A stretch of DNA of 43,464 nucleotides from Embleya scabrispora DSM 41855 (GCF_000372745.1 NZ_KB889690.1:1-43464); one strand, 5' to 3'; shown: positions 16,019 through 25,075, numbered from the stretch's first letter. Notes: a model not told the origin generated them from the sequence alone. Numbers and translations: made by a program.

Positions 16019-17233
16019 TTGACCGTCATCGACGAGCCCCGGATACCGGGCGCGCCGACGTCCGCCCCGGGCCCAGGTGCCCCCGACGAGGACTCGTCGG
16101 GGGCCCTGTCGTTCGCGGAGCGCGGCTTTCGGCTGCTGTGGCCGCCGTTGGCGGTGTACGCGGGTACCGCCCTGGTCCAGTTGCTGGTGCTCTCGTGGAT
16201 GATCCCGCCGGGTGGGCCGAGTCTGCGGGACCGGCTGCTGCAGTGGGACGCGCACTGGTACGTGGACGTCGCCGCGCACGGCTATCCGGACAGCTTCACC
16301 TACACCCCCGAGGGTGACCTCACCGGCAATACGCTGGCGTTCTTCCCGCTGTATCCGGGCCTGGTCCGGATCGTGCACTACCTCACCGGCGCCGACTACG
16401 AGACGGCCGGCCTGATCGCCGGACACCTGGCCACCGCCGTCGCGCTGTGTGTGCTGTACGTGTTCATGAAGCGTCTGTACGACCGCCGCGCGGCGCTGGT
16501 GATGACCGTGCTCGTGGGCGGCGCGCAGCCGATGGGCGTGGTCTTCTCGATGGCCTACAGCGAGACGCTGTTCCTGGCGCTGGCGGTGGGCACGTTGCTC
16601 GCCGCGCACCGGCGGGCCTGGTTGACCGCGGGCCTGCTCGCGTGTTTGACCAGCGTCACCCGGCCGGCCGGCATCGCCGCGATCGCCGCGCTGGGAGTGG
16701 CCGCGCTGCTGGAGATGTGGCAGCACCGGCGGCTCGTGTACCGCCCGATCGCGGCGTGTGTGATCGCGTGCCTGGGTATGCCGCTGTATCTGCTGTGGGT
16801 GGGCGCCCGGCTCGGCGAGATCGACGCCTGGTTCACCATCCAGGACGCCGGCTGGGGTACCAAGTGGGACAACGGCGAGGCGGTCCGGCACTTCCTGACC
16901 GACACGCTGCGCAACGGCGACCAGTGGATAGCGGTCAGCACGGCGGTGTTGATCATCGCGGCGGTGATCGGCTCGCTGGTCGCGCTGAACCGACGGATCT
17001 GGCCGCCGCTGGCGGTGTACGGCCTGTCGATCCTGGTGATGACGCTGTGCCAGAGCAACTATTACCACTCGAAGCTGCGGCTGATGATCCCCACGCTGCT
17101 GTTCTTCGTCCCCCTGGCGACGGTCCTGGCGCGGGTGCGCACGCGTACGGCGGTGCTCGTGCTGAGCGGGATGTGCCTGTTCGGCATGTGGTACGGCGCG
17201 TACATGTTGACCACCTGGCACTACGGGATCTGA
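16019..17233 (+). CDS. PIG-V/GT-C-like integral membrane mannosyltransferase family protein
   Basis: The 404-residue membrane protein has about nine to ten hydrophobic helices. Its first extracellular loop carries WDAHWYVDVAAHGYP, which matches the WDxxWYxxIAxxGY pattern of the PIG-V/GPI mannosyltransferase-2-like family; the Asp there is thought to bind the polyprenyl-phosphate sugar donor. LAFFPLYPGLVR and SMAYSETLFLALAVGTLLA follow as in that family. In actinomycetes such proteins probably glycosylate surface lipids or proteins, but no substrate is known. TTG at 16019 has AAGGAG 5 bases upstream. It stands alone and ends in a strong hairpin. Confidence 0.82.
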   Translation: MTVIDEPRIPGAPTSAPGPGAPDEDSSGALSFAERGFRLLWPPLAVYAGTALVQLLVLSWMIPPGGPSLRDRLLQWDAHWYVDVAAHGYPDSFTYTPEGDLTGNTLAFFPLYPGLVRIVHYLTGADYETAGLIAGHLATAVALCVLYVFMKRLYDRRAALVMTVLVGGAQPMGVVFSMAYSETLFLALAVGTLLAAHRRAWLTAGLLACLTSVTRPAGIAAIAALGVAALLEMWQHRRLVYRPIAACVIACLGMPLYLLWVGARLGEIDAWFTIQDAGWGTKWDNGEAVRHFLTDTLRNGDQWIAVSTAVLIIAAVIGSLVALNRRIWPPLAVYGLSILVMTLCQSNYYHSKLRLMIPTLLFFVPLATVLARVRTRTAVLVLSGMCLFGMWYGAYMLTTWHYGI

Positions 17234-17241
17234 CGTTCGCC

Positions 17242-17287
17242 GTCCTCGAACGCCGGTCGGCCGAAATTCGGACCGGCGTTCGAGGAC
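17242..17287. terminator. Bidirectional terminator, 17-bp perfect stem
   Basis: 17242-17258 pairs perfectly with 17271-17287 around a 12-base loop, between the converging PIG-V-like and FAD monooxygenase genes. Confidence 0.85.
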
Positions 17288-17308
17288 GAGGCGGCGTCGG
17301 CCGCCGGG

Positions 17309-19018
17309 TCAGTGGCCCGCTCCGCGGGCGCGGTCGATGGCCTCCTCGAGGATGTCCAGGTGCTCGGGGGGCAGGTGCGCCGCTATGTAGCCGTCCGGGC
17401 GGATCAGCAGGATCGTGTGCGCGCCGGTGCCCGGGTACTCGGGGGTGACCACCAACTCGGCGGGCGCGGCGAGCTTGTCCAAGCGTGCGCGCAGCCGTGG
17501 CATCAGGCCCGCCTCCCGCCAGCGGTCGCCGTGCCACACCTCTATGCCGGGGGCGATCAGCAGCACCACCAACCCCCGGTCCAGGCACTCGGTCAGCCAC
17601 CCGTCGGCGCCGTCCGCACGGACCACCGGGACGTCCCGGATCCACTCGCCGACCCCGGGGCCGGGGGTTAGCAGCGGCGAGCCGTTGTAGTCGGGGCCCG
17701 AGGTGCTCGCGGCCGGTCCGCGCGGGTCGAGCCGGCGCAGTGTGGTGCCCTTGCCGCGCGCGCCCATCAGGGTCAGCCGGCGGCCCACCTTCTGCGCCGG
17801 GCTCACCGGCGCCAGGAAGTGCAACGCGTCCTCGCCCAGCGCCAATCGGCGCCGGGCGGCCCCCCGGCGCTCGCCGTGGTAGGTCTCCAGGAGCCGGATC
17901 GGGGCGTAGCCGCGCAGGGTGAAGGCCAGTTTCCAGGCCAGGTTGCGAACGTCCTGGAGACCGAGCTCGACCGAGTCCGCGGCGGACGGGTGGACCAGGT
18001 GCGCGGCATCCCCGGCGAGCAGCACCCGGCCGACCCGGAAGCGGCGGGCGAGTCGCTGATGCACCTCGTACTCGCCGCTCCACAACAAATCGTGCGCGGG
18101 ATCCCCGGCGGCGTCCGAGTCGGGGGAGAGCGCGTCCAGGGTGCGCAGCACCGAACGCACCCGGGCGGAGACCCGCTTGGGGTCGGCCAGGTCGCCGGTC
18201 ACCGGGATCACCCGGGTCTCCTCGGCGGCCTTGGCCACTCCGTGCGCCATCGGGAGCTGCCAGGTCAGTCGCCACACGTCGTCCGGCAGCGGCTGGGCGA
18301 GCACGGTGCCGCCCTTGTGGAACGGCGGGTCCACGAACAGCCACGGGGTGGCCGGCCCGCCGGTGTCGGGGGTCGGGGGCTCGTCGGCGAGCGAGGGATC
18401 CGGCGGCACCAGCGACGTCGCGGTGAGCCGGCGCGGCAGCCGTACCTTCACGTCCGCGCACAACAGCCGGTCCACCCGCGGCCGGCCGGGAAAGCGCACG
18501 CCCACCGCGCGCCGGACCACCGAGCGGGCTCCGTCGCAGCCGAGCAGCCACTGCGCGCGCCATTTGACCGGGCCCCCGGGGCCGCGGGCGAGCAACGTGA
18601 CCGAGGTCTCGTCCTGTTCGACCCCCTCGATCCGGTGCCGCCACGCGGTGGTCACCAGCGGGCTGGCGTGTGCGGCGTCCAACAGGGCGCGTTCCAGGCG
18701 CTGTTGGGAGAGCCCATAGCGGACCGGGGCCTCGGGCTCGTCGACCGGCTGCGGTACGTCGCGGGTGCGCCGGCGGATCCGCTGCACGCCCCACGGCTCG
18801 GCGGCGCCGTCCAGGCGGGTGCCGGTCAGGTCGTAGACGAAGGCCAGCGTCGCGCCGTCCAGCGCACACGCGCGCGAGCCGGCCCGCGGCGTGCCGTTGC
18901 CCGAGTCCACCACGACCGAGCGCACCCCGCGCCCGGCCAGGGCCAGGGCGGCGGCCAGGCCGGCGGGCCCGGCGCCCGCGATGATCACCGAGTCCGCGCG
19001 CGGAGCATTGCCCGCCAT
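17309..19018 (-). CDS. FAD-dependent aromatic-hydroxylase-like monooxygenase
   Basis: The 569-residue protein has a class A flavoprotein monooxygenase layout: the dinucleotide loop IIAGAGPAGLAAALALAGRG near the N-terminus, the DG motif WLLGCDGARSVVRRAVG, and the GD motif GRVLLAGDAAHLVHP. A C-terminal thioredoxin-like domain ends in ILLIRPDGYIAAHL, as in phenol hydroxylase-type enzymes. The FAD-phosphate segment after the GD motif, usually GGQGMNTGIQD, reads SAADSVELGLQD, an unusual variant. Substrate is unknown. ATG at 19018 follows a GGGGGG ribosome site; an upstream in-frame extension to 19087 overlaps the glu terminator region. It is read separately from gluD, whose terminator precedes it. 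Confidence 0.88.
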   Translation of the reverse strand: MAGNAPRADSVIIAGAGPAGLAAALALAGRGVRSVVVDSGNGTPRAGSRACALDGATLAFVYDLTGTRLDGAAEPWGVQRIRRRTRDVPQPVDEPEAPVRYGLSQQRLERALLDAAHASPLVTTAWRHRIEGVEQDETSVTLLARGPGGPVKWRAQWLLGCDGARSVVRRAVGVRFPGRPRVDRLLCADVKVRLPRRLTATSLVPPDPSLADEPPTPDTGGPATPWLFVDPPFHKGGTVLAQPLPDDVWRLTWQLPMAHGVAKAAEETRVIPVTGDLADPKRVSARVRSVLRTLDALSPDSDAAGDPAHDLLWSGEYEVHQRLARRFRVGRVLLAGDAAHLVHPSAADSVELGLQDVRNLAWKLAFTLRGYAPIRLLETYHGERRGAARRRLALGEDALHFLAPVSPAQKVGRRLTLMGARGKGTTLRRLDPRGPAASTSGPDYNGSPLLTPGPGVGEWIRDVPVVRADGADGWLTECLDRGLVVLLIAPGIEVWHGDRWREAGLMPRLRARLDKLAAPAELVVTPEYPGTGAHTILLIRPDGYIAAHLPPEHLDILEEAIDRARGAGH

Positions 19019-19094
19019 CGTGGCCCCCCAAGTGTTGCAAGACGTGTCGTACTCGTCGCCCATCATCCGGCACCGGGACCCCGCCACGACAAAG

Positions 19095-19130
19095 CGACGC
19101 CCCGCGGGTGGTGTTCACCGCGGGGCGTCG
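19095..19130 (-). terminator. Terminator of the gluABCD operon
   Basis: CGACGCCCCGCGG pairs perfectly with CCGCGGGGCGTCG around a 10-base loop; on the minus strand CTTTGTCG follows. It lies 38 bp past the gluD stop. Confidence 0.8.
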
Positions 19131-19168
19131 GTCGTCGGTGGTGCGGGTGGGGCGCCGGGCCGGCGGGG

Positions 19169-20053
19169 TCAGACGCCGGCGCCGTCCAGGGACAGCGCCG
19201 CCGGCCGCGGCGGCTGGACGGCGATCGGCTTGCCCTTGCGCGAGGTGCGCAGCCTGCGCTCCAGCCAGGTGGCGAACGCCGACAGGATCATGCACATCGC
19301 GACGTAGATCGTGCCGACGATGATCGTGACCGGGATGAACGGCATGTGGTAGTCCTGGTAGCCACCGATCAGCTTGGCCGCCGCGAGCAACTCCGGGTAG
19401 GTGATCAGGAAGCCGAGCGAGGTGTCCTTGAGGGTCACCACAACCTGGCTGATGATCGTCGGGAGCATGGTGCGGATGCCCTGCGGGACCAGGATCATCG
19501 TCATCACCTGGGTCTTGCGCATGCCCAGCGCGTAGGCCGCCTCGCTCTGCCCCTTCGGCACGGCGAGGATGCCCGCGCGGATGTTCTCCGCCTGCACGGT
19601 GCCGTTGTAGATGGTCAGGCCGACCACCAGCGGCCACATCGGATCCCACTTCCACCAGCCCTGGCTGCCCGGGACGAGGTAGAGCATGAAGATCAGCACC
19701 AGCAGCGGCATCGCGCGGAAGAAGGTCACGAACGTGGTCGAGGCCCAGCGCACGATCTTGTGATCGGAGAGCCGGCCGGCGGCCAGGAAGGCGCCGAGCA
19801 CGATCGAGAACACCGCGGCGAGCGCGAACGCCTTCAAGGTGGCCTTGAGGCCGTCGAAGATGAACTGCTGGACCCCCGTGTACTGGAACGGGTCCCACTT
19901 GGCCGACTCGAACTGGCCGGTGTCCTCGAACCGCATGATCACGAAGACCAGGAAGGCGGCCAGGGCCAGGGTGCCGACCACGCCGATGATCAGGTTGCGC
20001 CGACGTGCCTTCGGGCCCGGCACGTCGAACAGCACGCTCGCTTCGCGGCTCAT
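19169..20053 (-). CDS. gluD: Glutamate ABC transporter, permease subunit GluD
   Basis: This is one of two membrane subunits of the high-affinity glutamate importer. The 294-residue protein has an N-terminal cytoplasmic stretch, a first helix (LIIGVVGTLALAAFLVFVIM) and then the HisMQ-type permease core with TFFRAMPLLVLIFMLYL. The EAA loop is SEAAYALGMRKTQVMTMILV PQ, which contacts the ATPase. ATG at 20053 overlaps the gluC stop in an ATGA, so translation is coupled. It is the last gene of the operon and is followed by a perfect hairpin. Confidence 0.95.
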   Translation of the reverse strand: MSREASVLFDVPGPKARRRNLIIGVVGTLALAAFLVFVIMRFEDTGQFESAKWDPFQYTGVQQFIFDGLKATLKAFALAAVFSIVLGAFLAAGRLSDHKIVRWASTTFVTFFRAMPLLVLIFMLYLVPGSQGWWKWDPMWPLVVGLTIYNGTVQAENIRAGILAVPKGQSEAAYALGMRKTQVMTMILVPQGIRTMLPTIISQVVVTLKDTSLGFLITYPELLAAAKLIGGYQDYHMPFIPVTIIVGTIYVAMCMILSAFATWLERRLRTSRKGKPIAVQPPRPAALSLDGAGV

Positions 20054-20697
20054 CGGACCACCGCCAGCTTCTTCTCCAGCGCGGCGAGAAGCGCGCTCAT
20101 GGTCAGGGTGATGATCAGGTAGCCGATCGCGATCCACACCAGGACCCACAGGGATTTGTAGCCGTTCTCGATCATCGTCGAGCTGGTGCCCATGAGTTCG
20201 GTGGTGTTGAAGGCGCTGGCGATGGCCGAGTTGCGGACCATCGCGATCAGCAGGCTGCCGATCGGCGGGACCGCCGCCCGACCGGCCTGTGGCAGCACGA
20301 TCTGGCTCAGTGTCTGGGTGAAGGACATGCCCAGGCTGCGGGCGGCCTCGGCCTGGCCGATCGGGACGGTGTTGATGCCCGAGCGGATCGCCTCGCAGAT
20401 GAAGGCGGCGGTGTACGTGCTCAGCGCGATGACCGCGAACTGGAAGAAGGAGAAGTTGAACCGCAGCTTGGGGAAACCGAGCGCGACGGCGAAGAAGATC
20501 AGCGTCAGGGGGGTGTTGCGGAAGAGATTGACGTACGCGGCGCCGAACCAGCGCAGGGGCGGCACCGGCGAGACCCGACACGCGGCTATCAGCGTGCCGA
20601 GCAGAAGCGACGCGATCCCACAGACGACGGTCAGCTTGAGCGTCCCGACGAAGCCGTCCTGCAAGAGATCCCAGTTGTCCTGGATCACTTCGAGCAT
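20050..20697 (-). CDS. gluC: Glutamate ABC transporter, permease subunit GluC
   Basis: This second membrane subunit has 215 residues and five predicted helices. It has the HisMQ family pattern: FVGTLKLTVVCGIASLLLGT, YVNLFRNTPLTLIFFAVALG, and the EAA loop AEAARSLGMSFTQTLSQIVL PQA. It pairs with GluD and docks to GluA. ATG at 20697 follows a GGAGGGC-type ribosome site. A 31-base hairpin lies in the 161-bp gap before gluB, suggesting that the permease genes are read at lower level than gluB. Confidence 0.95.
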   Translation of the reverse strand: MLEVIQDNWDLLQDGFVGTLKLTVVCGIASLLLGTLIAACRVSPVPPLRWFGAAYVNLFRNTPLTLIFFAVALGFPKLRFNFSFFQFAVIALSTYTAAFICEAIRSGINTVPIGQAEAARSLGMSFTQTLSQIVLPQAGRAAVPPIGSLLIAMVRNSAIASAFNTTELMGTSSTMIENGYKSLWVLVWIAIGYLIITLTMSALLAALEKKLAVVR

Positions 20698-20794
20698 CGT
20701 GATCGAGCCCTCCTCTCCGTGATCGTGGGTTCAGGGGTGGGTTGACGAACCGTTCCCCTGCTCACGTGCGGCGGGGACGGGAGGGGCCGCGCGC

Positions 20795-20825
20795 CGGCCG
20801 GTCCCGGGGGAGCCGGGACCGGCCG
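20795..20825 (-). terminator. Intercistronic hairpin between gluB and gluC
   Basis: CGGCCGGTCCCGG and CCGGGACCGGCCG are perfect 13-bp arms with a 5-base loop. It has no T-run, so it may partly terminate transcription or protect the gluB mRNA 3' end from decay. Confidence 0.65.
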
Positions 20826-20858
20826 ACGCGCGACGTGCGACGGGTGCGACGTGGCGCG

Positions 20859-21809
20859 TCAGTAGCGGACGAGCGCCGGGATGGCCGGGGCGGCCGAGCC
20901 GGACAGGCCGAGCGTGGCGTCGTACGCCTTCTTCCAGTCGCCGTTCTTCTCGTGCGCCTCGAGGGCGTCGCTGACCGCGTTGCGGAACACCGCGTCGTCC
21001 TTGTTCAGGCCGACGCCGTAGTTCTCCACGGTGAACGGCTCGCCGACCACCTTGAGCGCGCCCGGGTCCTTGGCCGCGTAACCCTTGAGGATCGCGTCGT
21101 CGGTGGAGACCGCGTCGACCTGGTTGGAGAGCAGGTTCTCGACACACAGCGAGTAGGTGTCGAACACCCGGGTGGTGGTGTCGGGGAACTTGGACTGCAG
21201 GTTCTGCAGCGGGGTGGAGCCCTTGGCGGAGCACACCGTCTTGCCCTTGATGGTGTCCTTGCCGGTGATCGCGCTCTCGTTCTTGCGCACCAGCAGGGAC
21301 TGGCCGGCGATGTAGTACGGACCCGCGAAGGACACCTGCTCCTTGCGCTTGTCGGTGATGCTGTAGGTGCCGACGTAGTAGTCGATGTCACCGTTGACCA
21401 GCGCGTTCTCCCGGTTGGTCGACGCGATGGCCTTGAACTCGATCTTGTCCGGGCCGAAGCCGAGGTCGGCCGCGATCATCTTGGCGACCTCGATGTCGAA
21501 GCCGGAGTACTTGCCGGTGGCCGGGTCCTTGGAGCCGAGGAAGGGCTGGTCCTCCTTGGCGCCGACGATCAGCTTGCCGCGCCGCTTGGCGTTGTCGAAG
21601 GTCTTCGAGCCGGTGAGCGCGGCGTCCGCCTTGGGCGTGTAGCTCGGCAGCTCGGGCTTGCCGGCACCGGGCGCGCCGGGCGCGCCCTGCGAACCACCGG
21701 TGGTACCGCCCGGCGTCTTGGCCTCCGGCGAACCGTCCTTGCCGCACGCGGTACCGAACAGGGCGAGCACGGCGATGCCGGCGACGGCCACGGATGAGCG
21801 CATCTTCAT
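20859..21809 (-). CDS. gluB: Glutamate-binding lipoprotein GluB
   Basis: This is the extracellular substrate-binding protein of the glutamate importer, 316 residues. The lipoprotein signal ends with LFGTAC (Cys22), followed by a flexible Gly/Pro/Ala linker. The type II binding fold begins at GKLIVGAKEDQPFLG; GFDIEVAKMIAADLG, QVSFAGPYYIAGQSLLVRK and VSTDDAILKGYAAKDPG are typical of glutamate-specific members, with a Cys pair (VCSAKG and LCVENL) likely disulfide-bonded as in GluB/GlnH. ATG at 21809 has AAGGA 8 bases upstream, preferred over TTG at 21815. The extracellular half of the kinase at 25076-26992 is a clear paralogue. Confidence 0.96.
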   Translation of the reverse strand: MKMRSSVAVAGIAVLALFGTACGKDGSPEAKTPGGTTGGSQGAPGAPGAGKPELPSYTPKADAALTGSKTFDNAKRRGKLIVGAKEDQPFLGSKDPATGKYSGFDIEVAKMIAADLGFGPDKIEFKAIASTNRENALVNGDIDYYVGTYSITDKRKEQVSFAGPYYIAGQSLLVRKNESAITGKDTIKGKTVCSAKGSTPLQNLQSKFPDTTTRVFDTYSLCVENLLSNQVDAVSTDDAILKGYAAKDPGALKVVGEPFTVENYGVGLNKDDAVFRNAVSDALEAHEKNGDWKKAYDATLGLSGSAAPAIPALVRY

Positions 21810-21883
21810 GATCAACGTCCTTGAGTGAAAGGGAGAGCGGCCTGACGACAGACGAACTGCAGGGTGCGAAGCGTGAGTTGCGC

Positions 21884-21910
21884 CATCGGGCGCACTGGGG
21901 GCGCCCGATG
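21884..21910 (-). terminator. Intercistronic hairpin between gluA and gluB
   Basis: CATCGGGCGC pairs perfectly with GCGCCCGATG around a 7-base loop, starting 5 bases after the gluA stop. With the gluB-gluC hairpin it suggests stepwise control of subunit amounts. Confidence 0.5.
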
Positions 21911-21914
21911 CGGC

Positions 21915-22730
21915 TCAGTGGTGCAGGATCTTGGAGAGGAAGTCCCGAGCACGGTCGCTGCGCGGGTTGCTGAAGAATTCGTCGGGCGTGTTCTCCTCGA
22001 CGATGCGGCCGTCGGCCATGAAGATCACCCGGTTCGCGGCGGAGCGCGCGAAGCCCATCTCGTGGGTCACCACGACCATCGTCATGCCCTCGCGGGCCAG
22101 GTCGCGCATGACCTCCAGGACCTCGTTGATCATCTCCGGGTCGAGCGCGGAGGTGGGCTCGTCGAAGAGCATCACCTTGGGCTCCATGGCCAGTGCCCGG
22201 GCGATCGCGACGCGTTGCTGCTGGCCACCGGAGAGTTGGGCCGGGTACTTGTCCGCCTGGCTGCCCACGCCGACCCGGTCCAGCAGTTCGTGCGCCCGGC
22301 GGGTGACCACGTCGGCCTTCTCGCGACGGACCTTGAGCGGGCCCAGCGTCACGTTCTGGAGCACGGTCTTGTGCGCGAACAGGTTGAACGACTGGAACAC
22401 CATGCCGACGTCCGAGCGCAGGCGGGCGAGTTCACGACCCTCCTGCGGGAGGAGGTTCCCATCGATGGTGATGCGGCCGCCGTCGATCGCCTCCAACCGG
22501 TTGATCGTGCGGCACAGCGTCGACTTTCCCGATCCGGAGGGACCGATGACGACGACGACCTCGCCCCTGTGGATCGTCAGGTCGATGTCCTGCAACACGT
22601 GCAGGGCGCCGAAGTGCTTGTTGACGTTCTCCAACACGACGAGGGGCTCGCCGGAGTGCGCGTCCTTGCCGATGTCGCGCTTGGTGAGCACCGGCGGCTT
22701 CGGTGCGGTGTCAGAGGCATCCGTCGTCAC
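21915..22730 (-). CDS. gluA: Glutamate ABC transporter, ATP-binding subunit GluA
   Basis: This cytoplasmic ATPase powers glutamate import. The 271-residue protein has all ABC motifs: Walker [10 protein letters not shown] (63-71), the Q-loop in [13 protein letters not shown], signature LSGGQQQR, Walker [13 protein letters not shown] and switch His in VVTHEMGFA. An N-terminal 30-residue extension precedes [20 protein letters not shown]. The start is GTG at 22730 with GGAG 10 bases upstream. It is the first gene of gluABCD and divergent from gluR; the shared 187-bp gap holds the candidate GluR site. Confidence 0.96.
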   Translation of the reverse strand: MTTDASDTAPKPPVLTKRDIGKDAHSGEPLVVLENVNKHFGALHVLQDIDLTIHRGEVVVVIGPSGSGKSTLCRTINRLEAIDGGRITIDGNLLPQEGRELARLRSDVGMVFQSFNLFAHKTVLQNVTLGPLKVRREKADVVTRRAHELLDRVGVGSQADKYPAQLSGGQQQRVAIARALAMEPKVMLFDEPTSALDPEMINEVLEVMRDLAREGMTMVVVTHEMGFARSAANRVIFMADGRIVEENTPDEFFSNPRSDRARDFLSKILHH

Positions 22731-22860
22731 GATGGCGGGCTCCGTCCAGAGTCGTCCCGTATCTTTTTGCGCGACCGGGTGGCAGGTGGGTTCGAGAGTC
22801 TCCCGGCGTGGCCGGGTGGTGCGTGACACTAGGGCAGGCAGCACCCCCCCAGTCAGTGCA

Positions 22861-22884
22861 CTTGAGCTTGTCTTGAGGTCAAGA
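22861..22884. promoter_or_regulatory. Candidate GluR operator in the gluA-gluR gap
   Basis: CTTGAG at 22861 and again at 22872 are direct repeats exactly 11 bp apart, the spacing expected for an OmpR-type dimer. The second is also part of a perfect 6-2-6 palindrome, TCTTGAGGTCAAGA (22871-22884). The site is 34 bp before gluR and about 130 bp before gluA, just upstream of a possible gluA -10 (TAGTGT near 22830). Confidence 0.5.
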
Positions 22885-22917
22885 GTCGGTAACGGACCGT
22901 CAGATGTGAGGAACCAC

Positions 22918-23595
22918 GTGCGCCTCCTGCTCGTCGAGGATGATCTGCGAGTCGCCGCACCGCTACGCGCGGTGCTGGGCCGGCACGGCTTCACCGTGCG
23001 GCACGCCACCACCGGCGAGGAGGCCCTCGCCGCGCTCGACGACGTGCCCGACGTGGTGCTGCTCGACCTGTCGCTGCCCGACCACGACGGCTTCGAGGTG
23101 TGCAGTCGGATTCGGCGGTTGTGCGACGTCCCGGTGATCATGGTCACCGCGCGCGCGGACATCCGATCGCGCATACACGGGCTGAACCTGGGTGCCGACG
23201 ACTACGTCACCAAGCCCTACGACATCGGCGAACTGCTGGCCCGCATACACGCGGTGAGCAGACGCACGCGCAGTGACGCGCCGCTCGCGGAGAGTGCGCC
23301 GGCCGCCAAGGGGCCCGGTGGCATCGTGCTGGACCCGGCGACCCGGCGGGTGAGCGTCGGCGGTGTCGACGTGGTGCTCACCCGCAAGGAATTCGATCTG
23401 CTCGCCCTGCTGGCGCAGCGCCCGGGCGTGGTGTTTCGGCGCGAACAGATCATCAGCGAGGTCTGGCACACCAGCTGGGCGGGCAACAACCGCACCCTGG
23501 AGGTGCATGTCGCGTCGCTGCGCTCCAAGCTCGGCAATCCGGCGATCGTCGAGACGGTACGCGGCGTGGGCTACCGTGTCGTTCCCGAGGCCTGA
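22918..23595 (+). CDS. gluR: OmpR-family response regulator GluR
   Basis: This is the response regulator of the glutamate-sensing pair that, in S. coelicolor as I recall, controls gluABCD. The 225-residue protein has a receiver domain with acidic pocket VEDD (7-9) and phospho-acceptor D50 ([13 protein letters not shown]), the conserved Thr in IMVTARAD and Lys in YVTKPYD. A winged-helix DNA-binding domain follows ([55 protein letters not shown]). GTG at 22918 has GAGG 8 bases upstream. gluK follows after 36 bp. The assignment to GluR rests on the family match and on adjacency to gluA. Confidence 0.92.
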   Translation: MRLLLVEDDLRVAAPLRAVLGRHGFTVRHATTGEEALAALDDVPDVVLLDLSLPDHDGFEVCSRIRRLCDVPVIMVTARADIRSRIHGLNLGADDYVTKPYDIGELLARIHAVSRRTRSDAPLAESAPAAKGPGGIVLDPATRRVSVGGVDVVLTRKEFDLLALLAQRPGVVFRREQIISEVWHTSWAGNNRTLEVHVASLRSKLGNPAIVETVRGVGYRVVPEA

Positions 23596-23631
23596 TCCCA
23601 CCGGCTTCCCGACGGATCGTCACCGGTTCCT

Positions 23632-25047
23632 GTGCGTACCCGCCTGCTCGCCTTGCTTCTCGCCCTGATGACCGCGGTGCTGATCGCGCTCGGCATCCCG
23701 TTGGCGATCTCCCGCGCGTCCGCCCACCAGCAGGAGCTGATCCGGGACCGCGTGGACGATCTCACCCGCTTCGTTTCGGACACCCAGTTGACCGTGGTCT
23801 CGGACACCCTGCGCGCGCAGACCGACGGCGGGCAGCCACCCGGCCCCGACGCCGCCGACCTGGACATGTTGCGCTCGGAACTGGAGCGCTACGAGGCCGT
23901 CTACGGCATCCGGGTCGGCGCCTTCGATCGGCGCGGCCAGGCGATCGCCGTGTCCCACCCGGGATTTCGGGTCGATCCGCGCTCGCCGGCGTTCACCGAG
24001 GCGCTCGCCGGGCGGCGCAGCGACGACCCCGGGCAGGTGTGGCCCTGGCAGCGCGACCGCATCGTGGTGGCGGTCCCGGTGATCCACCGCGGCGACGTGG
24101 TCGCGGTCGTGCTGACCGACTCGCCGACCGGCCGGATGCGTTCGAAGATCCAACAGGTGTGGCTGATTCTGGTCGCCGGCGAAGTGGTCGCGGTGCTCGC
24201 CGCGCTGCTGCTCGCGACCCGGCTCACCGGCTGGGTGCTGCGTCCGGTCCGGGTGCTCGACTCGGTGACCCACGAGATCGCCACCGGCCGGCTCGGCGCA
24301 CGGGTGGCCGGCGCCCAGGGGCCGCCGGAACTGCGGCGACTGGCAAGGTCGTTCAACGAGATGGCGGATCACGTGGAGACCGTCGTGGACCAGCAGCGGG
24401 CGTTCGCCGCAGACGCCTCGCACCAACTGCGCAACCCGCTGTCCGCGCTGCTGCTGCGGATCGAGGAGCTGGGCCTGTCGCTGCCGCCGGGCCACGGCGA
24501 GACGCTGGAGGGGGTGCGCGAGGAGGGCCGGCGGCTCACCCATGTCCTGGACGAACTCCTCGAGTTGGCGCTGGCCGAGAATGCCCGCCCGTCCGCGCGG
24601 GCCGTGGACGTGGCGGCCCTGGTGCACGAACGAGTGGACGCGTGGCAGACGTTGGCCCGCAGCCGCGGTCGCCGGTTCGAGCAGGAGGGCCCGCTCGCGC
24701 TGACCGGCAACGTGGATCCGGTCACCCTGGGCAGCGCGCTCGACGCGATCCTGGACAACGCGCTCAAGTTCGCCCCCGAGGACACCACGATCACCGTGGC
24801 GTGCTCGGCGGTGGGCAGCGAGGTGGAGATCCGGGTCAGCGACCGCGGCCCGGGGCTGACCTTCGAGGAGATGCGACGCGTGGGCGACCGGTTCTGGCGC
24901 AGCCCGCGGCATCAGAACGTGGACGGCTCGGGCCTGGGCCTGTCGATCGCCCGCACCCTGCTCGCCGCGAGCGGCGGCACGATCGACTTCGCCGCGCGCG
25001 AGGGCGGCGGGCTGACCGTCACACTGACCGTGCCCAGGGCCGACTGA
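23632..25047 (+). CDS. gluK: Sensor histidine kinase GluK
   Basis: This is the partner kinase of GluR and is thought to sense extracellular glutamate. The 471-residue protein has membrane helix 1 (LLALLLALMTAVLIALGIPL, 5-24), an extracellular sensor of about 145 residues and helix 2 (VWLILVAGEVVAVLAALLLA, 176-195). A HAMP linker follows (LRPVRVLDSVTHEIATGRLG), then the H-box DASHQLRNPLSALLLR with H264, the N-box LDAILDNALKFAP, and G-boxes DRGPGL and GSGLGLSIA. All catalytic motifs are intact. GTG at 23632 is the start. It converges with the kinase/binding-protein fusion gene 28 bp away, with no clear hairpin between them. Confidence 0.92.
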   Translation: MRTRLLALLLALMTAVLIALGIPLAISRASAHQQELIRDRVDDLTRFVSDTQLTVVSDTLRAQTDGGQPPGPDAADLDMLRSELERYEAVYGIRVGAFDRRGQAIAVSHPGFRVDPRSPAFTEALAGRRSDDPGQVWPWQRDRIVVAVPVIHRGDVVAVVLTDSPTGRMRSKIQQVWLILVAGEVVAVLAALLLATRLTGWVLRPVRVLDSVTHEIATGRLGARVAGAQGPPELRRLARSFNEMADHVETVVDQQRAFAADASHQLRNPLSALLLRIEELGLSLPPGHGETLEGVREEGRRLTHVLDELLELALAENARPSARAVDVAALVHERVDAWQTLARSRGRRFEQEGPLALTGNVDPVTLGSALDAILDNALKFAPEDTTITVACSAVGSEVEIRVSDRGPGLTFEEMRRVGDRFWRSPRHQNVDGSGLGLSIARTLLAASGGTIDFAAREGGGLTVTLTVPRAD

Positions 25048-25075
25048 ACCGGCCGGATCGAAACGGCGGTCGTCG

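Noticed and set aside
16953-19898. Leftward open frame of 981 codons
   Set aside because: It runs out of frame through gluD, the FAD monooxygenase and the complement of the PIG-V-like gene; the composition is Arg/Pro/Gly-rich as expected of high-GC shadow frames.
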